From positions 1 through 11,053 of the forward strand of contig JAOZRQ010000038.1 in NCBI GenBank assembly GCA_029940115.1: DNA of 11,053 nucleotides, written 5' to 3'. Every line of letters begins with the position of its first letter. The first letter of the stretch is position 1. The stretch comes from Desulfobacterales bacterium. GTDB taxonomy: Bacteria > Desulfobacterota > Desulfobacteria > Desulfobacterales > 4be13. The translations under genes were made by a program, and so were the position numbers. A model generated the notes under the pieces. That model was not told the origin of the DNA and did no database searches. It saw nothing but the letters and a program-made list of their open reading frames with translations. Of this stretch, positions 1 to 7,036 are shown one piece after another.

Positions 1-161
1 AATTCCGCCAGTTCGGCGGCCTTCCCCAGACTCAGAACATCCCTCTTGAAGAGATATGCGGCGAAGATGCTCCTGGCCTCCCACGATATGCGCTGTTCGG
101 AATACCCCACGCCTGCAAGCAGCGGGTATATGTTTTCCGATATCTCCATTTTTGCGATCAT
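1..161 (-). CDS. UPF0175 family protein, 3' end outside the window
   Basis: Reading from ATG at 161 the first 53 codons are visible; the frame is still open at the left edge. The segment around residues 28-53 contains EARSIFAAYLFKRDVLSLGK followed by AAELAE, which matches the UPF0175 pattern of a short helical N-terminus and then an 'LSLGKAAELA' helix-turn-helix-like block. UPF0175 proteins are small, often found as the antitoxin-like partner of a PIN-domain protein; the function here is unproven. The start at 161 is preferred over the in-frame ATG at 149 because GGGGAGAAG lies just upstream of 161 and nothing similar precedes 149. The start follows the stop of the cytidylyltransferase remnant by one base, so the two were probably translationally coupled. 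A PIN-type partner, if present, would lie left of the window. Confidence 0.6.
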   Translation of the reverse strand, partial: MIAKMEISENIYPLLAGVGYSEQRISWEARSIFAAYLFKRDVLSLGKAAELAE

Positions 162-325
162 CTCACTTCTCCCCGCCAAAGTTGGCGTGATACAAAAATT
201 CAGCGAATTGAAAATCGGTCTCCTCGTCGATGTCCCACGATTCCATGGGATCCGTCTCAAACATGAGCGGCCTTTCGCCGATCCGGTTCCTTCGGCTCTC
301 AAGTGTCTCCCGGGTGAAGATGTAG

Positions 326-336
326 AGGTTGGAGTT
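326..336. repeat. left copy of 11-bp target duplication AGGTTGGAGTT
   Basis: AGGTTGGAGTT occurs here and again at 509-519, immediately outside both TIRs of the 172-bp element. On the minus strand it encodes the N-S-N-L residues of the interrupted cytidylyltransferase, so it is host sequence duplicated at insertion. The two copies are identical, which points to a fairly recent event. Confidence 0.85.
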
Positions 337-508
337 GGGCTGATGAAAATTCTCGTTTTTTCCAGCCATATTCGCGCCCATTTCTGTTCCACCCGAACGG
401 GCCCTCGGAATCGGGCCGGAGGGGGATTGCCCGGGACAGGGTGGAACAAAGATGGGATCGGGCGAGATCGGTCATAAGTGACCGAAATCATTGAATTTTC
501 ATCACCCC
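337..508. mobile_element. 172-bp MITE with 16-bp TIRs in the cytidylyltransferase
   Basis: Left end GGGCTGATGAAAATTC (337-352) and right end GAATTTTCATCACCCC (493-508) are inverted copies with one mismatch. They are flanked by an exact 11-bp direct repeat (see target duplication). The interior has no coding potential but holds two hairpins: TGTTCCACCC / GGGTGGAACA (385-394 and 439-448), and TCGGTCA-TAAG-TGACCGA (468-485). There is no transposase, so the element must have been moved by one encoded elsewhere. The 11-bp target duplication separates it from the TA-flanked elements further right. IS4-type elements make duplications of roughly this size, but I cannot name the parent family. Confidence 0.85.
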
Positions 509-519
509 AGGTTGGAGTT
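509..519. repeat. right copy of 11-bp target duplication AGGTTGGAGTT
   Basis: Exact copy of 326-336, abutting the right terminal repeat of the 172-bp element. It is in the same reading frame of the cytidylyltransferase as the left copy, so precise excision would restore the local frame. Confidence 0.85.
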
Positions 520-630
520 CTCCTCATACAGGGGAGGCAGATCCTGGGTCCGCAGCAGGATGGCCGGGTTGTGGTTTACGGGTCGGGCCAAGGCGTCCTG
601 ATTATAACGGATTCAGGGGAGGCTCTCCTA

Positions 631-683
631 CCACGAAAAAAGACAGAACTGTATGTTTTCTGTATCATCCGTGTCATCCGTGG
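631..683. repeat. CCACG...CGTGG palindromic repeat, unit 1
   Basis: A 53-bp imperfect palindrome with A-rich left and T-rich right arms. It is repeated at 733-785, and the similarity continues for about 20 bp beyond the palindrome (CGTGGTCTGCTACCCGGTTC here, CGTGGTTTGCTGTCCGGTTT in unit 2), so the duplicated unit is larger than the palindrome. Confidence 0.7.
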
Positions 684-732
684 TCTGCTACCCGGTTCCG
701 GGGCTTTCCGGCCGTTATTCCGGAGAGTCCCG

Positions 733-785
733 CCACGGATCACACGGAAAAAGACAGAACCGTATATTTTCTGTGTCATTCGTGG
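733..785. repeat. CCACG...CGTGG palindromic repeat, unit 2
   Basis: Second copy of the 53-bp palindrome at 631-683. Its arms pair better than those of unit 1: CCACGGATCACACGGAAAA on the left against the complement of TTTTCTGTGTCATTCGTGG on the right, with only a few mismatches. Confidence 0.7.
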
Positions 786-819
786 TTTGCTGTCCGGTTT
801 CCAAAAGCGTTATAATCAG

Positions 820-932
820 AATCTGTCTGTGTGATATTTCCGAACCCCGCTTCCGAATCTTGCCAATCAGTCCGATGCAGGATTGATCATGTCGGCGAAA
901 TGTTCCGCACACTGAATCCGTCACAATCAGGG
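820..932. other. short spacer downstream of gmd
   Basis: About 110 bases between the palindromic element and the gmd stop. I find no credible gene. A weak inverted pair, ATCAGTCC / GGATTGAT (about 866-885), lacks a following T run, so I do not call a terminator. No cytidylyltransferase N-terminus is recognisable here on either strand. Confidence 0.5.
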
Positions 933-1907
933 TCACTTTTTGGAATACAGGGCCAGATCACTCTCCACCATCTCTCTGACCAGTTCTTCAAAGGTGACGG
1001 TGGGATGCCAGTTGAGTTTTTTGCGGGCTTTTGATGCGTTGCCTTGGAGGGTGTGGGTTTCTGAGGGGCGATAGAGGTTTTGGTCTGTGATGAGGTGATC
1101 GTGGTAATCGAGTCCTGCGTGGGTGAAGGCTGCGTCAAGGAATTCTCGGACTGAACGGGATTGGCCTGTGGCGATGACAAAGTCTTCGGGTTCATCCTGC
1201 TGAAGCATGAGCCACATCGCTCTGACATAATCTTTGGCGTGTCCCCAGTCCCGTTTGGCTTCGATGTTTCCGAGTCTTATCTCCTTTTCTATTCCCAGCT
1301 TTATTTTTGCGGCCGCAGAGGAAATTTTTCTGGTTACAAATTCCGCGCCTCTTCTGTTGGATTCATGGTTGAATAATATGCCTGAGAGGGCAAATAAGTT
1401 GTATGCTTCTCTGTAATTTCTGGTCAGTTCAAAGCCGGCCATTTTGGAAATGCCGTAGGGTGAGCGGGGATGAAAAGGGGTGTCCTCGTTCTGGGGAGTC
1501 TCTCTGACGCGTCCGAATGCTTCACTGGAGGCCGCAAAGTAAAATCTGCAATCGGGGGCCTGCCTTTTGATGGCCGAGAGTATGTAGTGGGTCCCGTTCA
1601 GATTGGTGTTGATGGTTGAGAACTCGTCTTCAAAGGAATAGGATACATAGCTTTGCGCAGCCAAGTGGTAACATTCGTCTGGTTTGAGTTCTGAAACAAT
1701 GTTGAAGATGGAAGCATAACTTTCCATGGATGCGCTGTGGATGTGAATCTTATCTAAAATGTGCCTGATACGCCACATTCTGGTCTGAGGGTCTTCCAGA
1801 GCCACATGTCGTATTATTCCGTGGACTTCATATCCTTTTTCAAGTAACAACTCTGATAAGAAACTTCCGTCTTGTCCGGTGATGCCGGTTATGAGTGCTT
1901 TTTTCAC
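933..1907 (-). CDS. gmd: GDP-mannose 4,6-dehydratase
   Basis: A 324-residue short-chain dehydrogenase/reductase of the extended type. It converts GDP-D-mannose to GDP-4-keto-6-deoxy-D-mannose in the cytoplasm, the branch point to GDP-L-fucose, GDP-D-rhamnose and related donors. Seen: NAD(P)-binding GITGQDG at residues 8-14; the Ser-Glu of the active site in SSEAFG (127-132); Tyr151 and Lys155 of YGISK; and the GMD-type blocks GILFNHESNRRG (176-187), FVTRKI, KRDWGHAKDYVRAMWLMLQQ and VIATGQSRSVREF. I place the start at GTG 1907 because AGGAAG lies six bases upstream and the Rossmann strand VKKALITG begins there; the longer frame to TTG 1949 adds 14 unconserved residues overlapping the previous stop. 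It lies 38 bases behind the large glycosyltransferase gene, probably in one transcript. No GDP-fucose synthase or rhamnose reductase is in the window to identify the final sugar. Confidence 0.93.
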   Translation of the reverse strand: MKKALITGITGQDGSFLSELLLEKGYEVHGIIRHVALEDPQTRMWRIRHILDKIHIHSASMESYASIFNIVSELKPDECYHLAAQSYVSYSFEDEFSTINTNLNGTHYILSAIKRQAPDCRFYFAASSEAFGRVRETPQNEDTPFHPRSPYGISKMAGFELTRNYREAYNLFALSGILFNHESNRRGAEFVTRKISSAAAKIKLGIEKEIRLGNIEAKRDWGHAKDYVRAMWLMLQQDEPEDFVIATGQSRSVREFLDAAFTHAGLDYHDHLITDQNLYRPSETHTLQGNASKARKKLNWHPTVTFEELVREMVESDLALYSKK

Positions 1908-1920
1908 ATTATTCTTCCTG
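1905..1920 (-). promoter_or_regulatory. ribosome binding site and GTG start of gmd
   Basis: On the minus strand the segment reads CAGGAAGAATAATGTG: AGGAAG, six bases, then GTG. The ATG seen two bases earlier is out of frame (ATG-TGA). This decides the gmd start in favour of GTG 1907. Confidence 0.7.
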
Positions 1921-1945
1921 TCAATGTGTTTTAAGAGTCCGCCTC

Positions 1946-4900
1946 TCAACTTTCAATCTGAAGATCAAAATTTTCAGCAATTGCCGAGTTTCTCAAAACT
2001 TTAATCAGAGGAAATGACTCGTTCTTAAATTGATTTAGGAGGATATGATAACGCCCCTCATGAGTAGTTTTATTAACTTCGTTACACCATTCCAGAACCG
2101 CGCTGGCGACTTTATGATTGGGAGTGATTTCCAAACACTTTCTGGCAAATTCTTCAGCCTCTTTATCCTGTTCAAGGAGATAGTTCAGCAGGGCAATGTG
2201 GTAAAGAACTGAGGCAGAGCGTTCAGGATTTTTGGTAACGCTGAGTTCCTGCTTGAAAAGAAAGATGGCTCTGGGGAAGTTAAAATTTTCTTCAAAAAAG
2301 CAGCCCAGGTTGTAGAAAGAAAGGCCGTGAACATTTTTCAGATCTTCCGAGCTTTTCAGGACTCTGATCAAGGGGAACGACTCATTTTTGAAACGATCTA
2401 GAAAGAGACAATATCGGTCTCTGTCCGGCTCGATTTCTTGCTCGCACCATTCCAGCACAGCGCTGGCGATTTTGTGATTCGGAGCTGCCTCCAAACATCG
2501 TTGGGCAAACTCACTGGCTTCTTTATCCTGTTTGGTTAGAAAGTTGAGCAGGGCGATGTGGTAAAGGGCAGAGGTTGAGCGTTCAGGGTTCTGCGTAACT
2601 GCGAGTTCCTGCTTGAAAAGAAAAATGGCCCTGGGGAAGTTAAAGTTTTCTTCAAAAAAGCAAGCCAAGTTGTAAAAAAAGAGGCCGTGAATGTTTTTCA
2701 GTTCCACAGAATTTTTCAAGGTATTGATCAGAGGGAATGATTCGTCTTTAAAGTGATTTAAAAGGAGACAATAGCGATCCGTGTTGTCAGGTCTCTTCTG
2801 ACACCATTCCAGAACCGAATTGGCGATTTTGTGACCCGGGGTAATCCTGAGACATCGTTTGGCGAATTCTTCTGCTTCTTTGTCCTGTTTGGTGAGAAAG
2901 TTCAGGAGCGCGATGTGATACAGGACCGACCTTACTCGGTCAGGGTTTCTTGTGGTTCTGAGTTCCTGTTTGAAAAGAAAAACCGCTCTGTCAAACTCGA
3001 AATTTTCCTCAAAAAAACAGCCTAAGTTATAGAAAGAGAATCCATGAGCATCTTTCAGGTTTACAGAATTTTTCAGCACACGGATCAGGGGAAATGATTC
3101 GTTCTTAAACTTTTTTAAAACAAGGCAATAGCGGTCGGTATTTAACTCGCTTCTATTACGAAGCCATTCCAGAATAGCGGTAGCAATCTTATGTCTGGGA
3201 GCGAGTTTCAAACATTCTTTGGCAAATTCTTCAGCCTCTTTATCCTGTTTGATGAGAAAATTTGACAGGGCAATGTGATAGAGAGATGACGCTTTGCGTT
3301 CAGGGATATCTGTTGTTTTAAGTTCCTGTTTGAAGAAGAAGATGGCTTTGGAAAAATCAAGTTTTTCTTCAAATGAGTACGCCAAATCGTAAAAAGGCAT
3401 AAAGCGGCTTGGTATTTTAAGTATGTTCAAGATGCCTTGGGATAGAGAGGGCCGTATGCGTGATAAAATAGAAAGAAATTTGGTCCAACCCTTCCCTATT
3501 TGTAACTGAATTAGCTGCCAATGCCAATAGGCTGATGTGCGGAGTACGGCTGGTTTATTTGGCATTTGTGCCAGTTCTTTCATTATCTTCTCCAATCGCT
3601 CGGCAAGAGAGTCAAACCGGACTACTGGGGCGATATGTTCTGAGAGATTGAAGGGCGGCTGGTAGTTTCCAGAGAGGACTTTGCTGATTTCATCCTGCAA
3701 CGCGGCTTCATCCCCGGGCGGGACGTAAATCAGGCCTTCGCCGCTGACTTCCCGGAGAACAGGTAAATCATAGACAATACATGGGGTGTCACAGTACTGG
3801 GCTTCTACAGGAGGATACCCGAATCCCTCAAAATAGGAAAGAAAGAGCATCAGGGTTGAGCGTTTGATCTCTGTAAATTTTTCATAATCGGTTAATTTGT
3901 AGAGGAATCTTATATTGACCCCGAACCGATCTGCTCGTTTTAACAGAGCCTCTTCAAAATTCGGGGCAATCATTCCGGTTCCAATCACAATGGCTAAAGT
4001 GCAACCTGTCATGGCTGGGCCAATCGCTTTGAAAATTTCCCAACCGCCTTTGTGCTTGTTTCCAGAAGTATAGCGGGTGATACAGATAACCTGATGTTCC
4101 CGTGACGTAGATTCGACTTTATCAGCAACAGATGTGTTAATCGAGGGATAAACATGGCGAAAAAGACTTGCAGATATCCTATTTTTATAGTAATCTTTGG
4201 CAAAATGAGTGCCTTCTTTCGTTAAAGAAAGAATTATATCCGCAGTTCCTGCGGTTTTCAGCCAGTATTTCCATAAAGAAGGGTCGCGTAGTTCAGGGGA
4301 ATATTGATTAAACCAATTAGGAGTTTCAAAATTGAGAAAAATCAGCCTTGCTTGGTTTTTTCGAGCCAGAAGAAAGGTGTTAAAATAGAAAAAGTAGTTG
4401 TCAGTCATATCAGGAACCAAGATGACAATATCAAATGGGCCGTCTGGTAGATTGGAAAAATCGGGACTTCGATGAATCATTATTGACTCATGGCTGGGGA
4501 GCCCTGAAAAGTCGTCCATAAAGAGTGGCATATTGTTAGTCCACACAACAACATCATAGCCAAGGCTGACCAAAGCCTCGGCCATCATCCAAGCATGATA
4601 ACGGCCACCTGAGTAGCCAGAGTTTGAATTAAAAGCACACACAACAACTCGTAGCCTATGTATGGACGCATGCCTTGTTAAAGTTTTCTGTAATTCCGCA
4701 TAAACAGAATTCTCTGTAAAATTCATACTGGCAAATTTAATCGCTTTTCTCTCTAAGTTTCGTCGTAACTTGCCATCAGTTAATAGCTTAATAACCGATT
4801 CGGCAAACTCCGGCCAATTATTTGCCACAAGACAAGGGGGGTACTTTCCTATGGGCATCCCCTCAATTCCTGTTGGGGTACTTACTATGGCTTTACTATA

Positions 4901-6604
4901 GGACAAAGCCTCAACCATTTTAATTTTCAGACCCGTACCTAAGAATACAGGGTTAATAACAATTGATGCCCTCGCATATTCGATTCTGAGGTTTTCTACG
5001 ATACCTAGCGCTTCTGTACTAGGTGTCCCTTCAGGTAATCCTTCGCCGATGCGACCTATAATCCGCAATTGTGCGTTTGGAACAGTTTTTAGAATCGTTG
5101 TCCAAGCTTGTGTGATAAAAAGTTTGAGTCCTTGTTGATTCAAAGGATTTTGCGATCCAACCATTAGAATGCTATTAGGAACTACTGCTTTACTCGGCTC
5201 AGGAACAATATGTTCTGATGCATAGGAGACAACAATAACTTCTCTTTCTGGCACTAACTCCTTAAACAATTTCGCTTCATGGTGTTGTAAAGCTATGATC
5301 ACATTACCTCTCAGGAGAGCTTCACGTTCTTCTTGCCGAGTTAGTTCGCGTCCCTCAGTATCTATACCATGCTCACCTATTTCCTTTGATACACGTGAAA
5401 GCATATCATGTGTATGAATAAGCGTTAGGATATTTTGGGGTATATTTTCAAAACAGCGACTCATGTAAAGGTATTCTGCAATGATTGCTATCGGATGGTG
5501 CTTTTCTATCAACTGATGAATTTTCATTATAGTCTCAGGCCAAGAGGTACGAACAGGTCTGACATTTTTGATTGAGTTATCACCAATAACAATCAATTCA
5601 TCAACAATTGCTTTCAATTTATTTCGCCTATTTTGTGAAATTTGTTCTACTTGAAGAACAAAAATAACACGATATCCTTTATGCCTCAACCATCTGAGCA
5701 AACTCAGAATAACCCTATGATTTCCTTGCGTATCTGGAAGTGGAACAATAAAGCTGACAATGATGACAGTCATAGTTTTAACTTTGAGGGGAGCCTGTGT
5801 TTTACATTTACTTTCAATATATGTCTCTATATTTAATCTTGGAACACAAGAATCTATAAGACTTCTATCCGAGACAATCTTCAAATCAATGCCTTTTTCC
5901 CGAAGCCAATAATACATATCCTTTGTTGAGTCTTTAATTACTTCGACTTCTTCTGGATGAATGAGTGGCTTATTATAAAGCTTTTGCTCCTGAGCTTTTC
6001 TTGAAAGACCAGCCGGGATTTCTGTTGGAGCACCCTCAACATCAAAATAGTGTGGCATTGTAGGGGAGTTCAGTTTACCCAGATCCCACCCAAAAGTAAT
6101 CAGTTCAGAAACACCAAGATGTACAGCTAAATAGATGCCAAGTTCATACATTATACCCGGTCCCCATGGACGGTTAGGATTTTTATCAAACAAATAATCA
6201 TCAAACCTCCTAGTTACAGCTAAACGTTTTTCCATTATACCTGAGTCTTGCACATGAAACAATAAATCATATTTCATGCCGACCGTCTCGGGATCTCTCG
6301 GTCCTCTTTCTGTTAATATAATTGGTTCCGGTTGATGATAGTTATATACTTGATAATTCCAAGAATTAAGAAGATGGAAATCTGTAATGTCAGCAGCCAA
6401 ATTGTACGTTTGTTTAACCGCGACCACTAATTTGTCGGCCAAGAAGATTTCAACATGCTTATTCCAAAACACATTTATGGAAGGGCCGGCGGTCAGCAGG
6501 TAACATGTTTCACCAGCATAGGCGTTTTTTAGGACATCAAGTTTATCTTCAATAGTCGCTGATTCTATTATTCGTTTTTTTAACTTAAATGTGTGCTCAA
6601 GCAT
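1946..6604 (-). CDS. giant fused glycosyltransferase: GPS domain, two GT4 modules, TPR repeats
   Basis: 1552 residues with no signal peptide or evident membrane segment, so probably cytoplasmic or peripheral. (i) Residues 1-270: a Rossmann-like domain with CYLLTAGPSINVF (34-46) and YELGIYLAVHLGVSELITFG followed by WDLG (153-176), reminiscent of DUF115 / GT42-like proteins; function uncertain. (ii) About 278-645: a GT4-like glycosyltransferase with GTGLKIKMVEALSYSKAIVS around Glu565. (iii) About 652-1015: a second GT4 module, with SGGRYHAWMMAEAL near its start and EGFGYPPVE giving the EX7E pair Glu926/Glu934. (iv) About 1071-1547: four TPR-like repeats. GT4 enzymes are retaining transferases using nucleotide sugars; donor and acceptor cannot be read here. 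ATG 6604 is preceded by AGGGAG about ten bases upstream. It lies directly behind the palindrome cluster and 38 bases ahead of gmd. Similar proteins occur in glycan loci of large-genome bacteria. A polyfunctional glycan polymerase or protein glycosyltransferase is the likeliest role. Confidence 0.88.
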   Translation of the reverse strand: MLEHTFKLKKRIIESATIEDKLDVLKNAYAGETCYLLTAGPSINVFWNKHVEIFLADKLVVAVKQTYNLAADITDFHLLNSWNYQVYNYHQPEPIILTERGPRDPETVGMKYDLLFHVQDSGIMEKRLAVTRRFDDYLFDKNPNRPWGPGIMYELGIYLAVHLGVSELITFGWDLGKLNSPTMPHYFDVEGAPTEIPAGLSRKAQEQKLYNKPLIHPEEVEVIKDSTKDMYYWLREKGIDLKIVSDRSLIDSCVPRLNIETYIESKCKTQAPLKVKTMTVIIVSFIVPLPDTQGNHRVILSLLRWLRHKGYRVIFVLQVEQISQNRRNKLKAIVDELIVIGDNSIKNVRPVRTSWPETIMKIHQLIEKHHPIAIIAEYLYMSRCFENIPQNILTLIHTHDMLSRVSKEIGEHGIDTEGRELTRQEEREALLRGNVIIALQHHEAKLFKELVPEREVIVVSYASEHIVPEPSKAVVPNSILMVGSQNPLNQQGLKLFITQAWTTILKTVPNAQLRIIGRIGEGLPEGTPSTEALGIVENLRIEYARASIVINPVFLGTGLKIKMVEALSYSKAIVSTPTGIEGMPIGKYPPCLVANNWPEFAESVIKLLTDGKLRRNLERKAIKFASMNFTENSVYAELQKTLTRHASIHRLRVVVCAFNSNSGYSGGRYHAWMMAEALVSLGYDVVVWTNNMPLFMDDFSGLPSHESIMIHRSPDFSNLPDGPFDIVILVPDMTDNYFFYFNTFLLARKNQARLIFLNFETPNWFNQYSPELRDPSLWKYWLKTAGTADIILSLTKEGTHFAKDYYKNRISASLFRHVYPSINTSVADKVESTSREHQVICITRYTSGNKHKGGWEIFKAIGPAMTGCTLAIVIGTGMIAPNFEEALLKRADRFGVNIRFLYKLTDYEKFTEIKRSTLMLFLSYFEGFGYPPVEAQYCDTPCIVYDLPVLREVSGEGLIYVPPGDEAALQDEISKVLSGNYQPPFNLSEHIAPVVRFDSLAERLEKIMKELAQMPNKPAVLRTSAYWHWQLIQLQIGKGWTKFLSILSRIRPSLSQGILNILKIPSRFMPFYDLAYSFEEKLDFSKAIFFFKQELKTTDIPERKASSLYHIALSNFLIKQDKEAEEFAKECLKLAPRHKIATAILEWLRNRSELNTDRYCLVLKKFKNESFPLIRVLKNSVNLKDAHGFSFYNLGCFFEENFEFDRAVFLFKQELRTTRNPDRVRSVLYHIALLNFLTKQDKEAEEFAKRCLRITPGHKIANSVLEWCQKRPDNTDRYCLLLNHFKDESFPLINTLKNSVELKNIHGLFFYNLACFFEENFNFPRAIFLFKQELAVTQNPERSTSALYHIALLNFLTKQDKEASEFAQRCLEAAPNHKIASAVLEWCEQEIEPDRDRYCLFLDRFKNESFPLIRVLKSSEDLKNVHGLSFYNLGCFFEENFNFPRAIFLFKQELSVTKNPERSASVLYHIALLNYLLEQDKEAEEFARKCLEITPNHKVASAVLEWCNEVNKTTHEGRYHILLNQFKNESFPLIKVLRNSAIAENFDLQIES
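1960..3394 (-). repeat. four tandem ~120-codon TPR-like repeats inside the glycosyltransferase
   Basis: Units begin at residues 1071, 1191, 1310 and 1430 (DNA 3394, 3034, 2677, 2317), a period of 357-360 bp. Each carries FYNLxCFFEENF, RAIFLFKQEL, NPERxxSxLYHIALLNFL, QDKEAEEFAxxCL, HKIAxxVLEW, RYCLLL and FKNESFPLIxVLKNS. Two TPR-type helix pairs are recognisable per unit, and the rest is an unfamiliar helical linker. Units 3 and 4 are very similar at DNA level, unit 1 is the most divergent. Such arrays usually bind protein or glycan partners. Confidence 0.9.
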
Positions 6605-6625
6605 GACAAATTTTCTCCCTACGAA
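6605..6625 (-). promoter_or_regulatory. ribosome binding site of the giant glycosyltransferase
   Basis: On the minus strand AGGGAGA precedes ATG 6604 by about ten A/T-rich bases. It supports this start, which also places the GPS motif at the usual distance from the N-terminus. Confidence 0.6.
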
Positions 6626-6680
6626 TTGTGTCGAAAATAACTGGTATTTAAAGCCGTTATTCCCTGATTTTTCATAACTA

Positions 6681-6949
6681 GTGTCCGAAACGAAAACCGT
6701 AGAATCGCTTCATTTTACTGATTTAGTTTAAGATTTTTCAATAACGAAGATTTTGAAAATTCTACACTTTGTAAACAAGTCTGTTATATCTGTTATATTT
6801 TTGCTAAACCATAACGGCCCAAAGTGACGTCCGTAGAAAATGCCGAATTTTTCTAAAGCGATACGGACTGGCAGCAAAAAATCTTCGTTTTGAAAAATGT
6901 GACTCTAAACCAATGAAATCAGGCTTTTCTACAGTTTTCGTTCAGGCTC
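6681..6949. mobile_element. 269-bp palindromic MITE, copy 1, TA-flanked
   Basis: Bounded by TA at 6679-6680 and 6950-6951. The left terminus GTGTCCGAAACGAAAAC is inverted at the right end as GTTTTCGTTCAGGCTC. Pairing of the arms continues, imperfectly, for about 75 bp and includes CAATAACGAAGATTTT against AAATCTTCGTTTTG. A smaller internal pair, GTCCGTA / TACGGAC, sits in the centre. The copy at 7477-7743 is about 90% identical by eye and in the same orientation. There is no coding capacity. The TA flank is typical of elements mobilised by IS630/Tc1-like or some IS5-like transposases; the parent is not in the window. It ends about 75 bases upstream of the giant glycosyltransferase start. Confidence 0.85.
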
Positions 6950-7036
6950 TAACTAATTTCCTTCTTTGCTCGCTATAACAATCTAAAATTTTCCATTTTT
7001 GGTCACTATGATTCGTAACCGCCTGATTTTCAATGA

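Larger units (their letters stand above)
163..597 (-). pseudogene. acylneuraminate cytidylyltransferase remnant, interrupted by a MITE
   Basis: Two in-frame pieces of one gene are visible. Piece one (597-509) reads D-A-L-ARPVNHNPAILLRTQDLPP and then LYEENSNL. Piece two (336-163) reads NSNLYIFTRETLESRRNR, then IGERPLMFETDPMESWDIDE, and ends FQFAEFLYHANFGGEK. Removing the 172-bp insert and one copy of the 11-bp duplication joins them as EENSNLYIFTRETLE without a frame change. The RTQDLPPxYEEN, YIF, IGERP and DIDEExDF motifs are those of the C-terminal half of acylneuraminate cytidylyltransferase family proteins, which activate sialic-acid-like sugars as CMP derivatives in the cytoplasm. As it stands, piece one ends at a TGA (504-502) inside the insert. 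The N-terminal half, with the nucleotide-binding motif, is absent: homology stops exactly where the palindromic element at 598-819 begins. The gene is therefore dead. It sits directly upstream of the UPF0175 gene and downstream of gmd. Confidence 0.8.
598..819. mobile_element. 222-bp palindromic element with CTGATTATAACG termini (copy A)
   Basis: Perfect 12-bp inverted termini: CTGATTATAACG (598-609) and CGTTATAATCAG (808-819). The same termini, extended to 15 bp, bound a second element at 7773-7922. The interior consists of two direct copies of a ~73-bp unit (631-704 and 733-805), each starting with a 53-bp imperfect palindrome that opens with CCACG and closes with CGTGG, related to the ATCCGTGTCATCCGTGG repeats scattered in many bacterial genomes. 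No protein is encoded. Its left end coincides with the loss of homology in the cytidylyltransferase remnant. No clear target duplication is seen. Transcripts through it in either direction would fold strongly, so it could also act as a transcription end point downstream of gmd. Confidence 0.75.

Noticed and set aside
1..5. Window begins AATTC and ends in GGCCGGCC, as if from cloning sites
   Set aside because: Too short to distinguish from chance; both ends continue open reading frames of ordinary genes, and no vector sequence is seen.
46..477. Plus-strand open frame of 143 codons
   Set aside because: It runs antisense to the cytidylyltransferase remnant and the UPF0175 start and crosses the MITE; the minus-strand translations match known families, this one matches nothing.
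598..819. CRISPR-like array from the two CCACG...CGTGG repeats
   Set aside because: Only two units, each a palindrome, with similarity continuing into the spacer; no spacer-repeat regularity and no cas genes.
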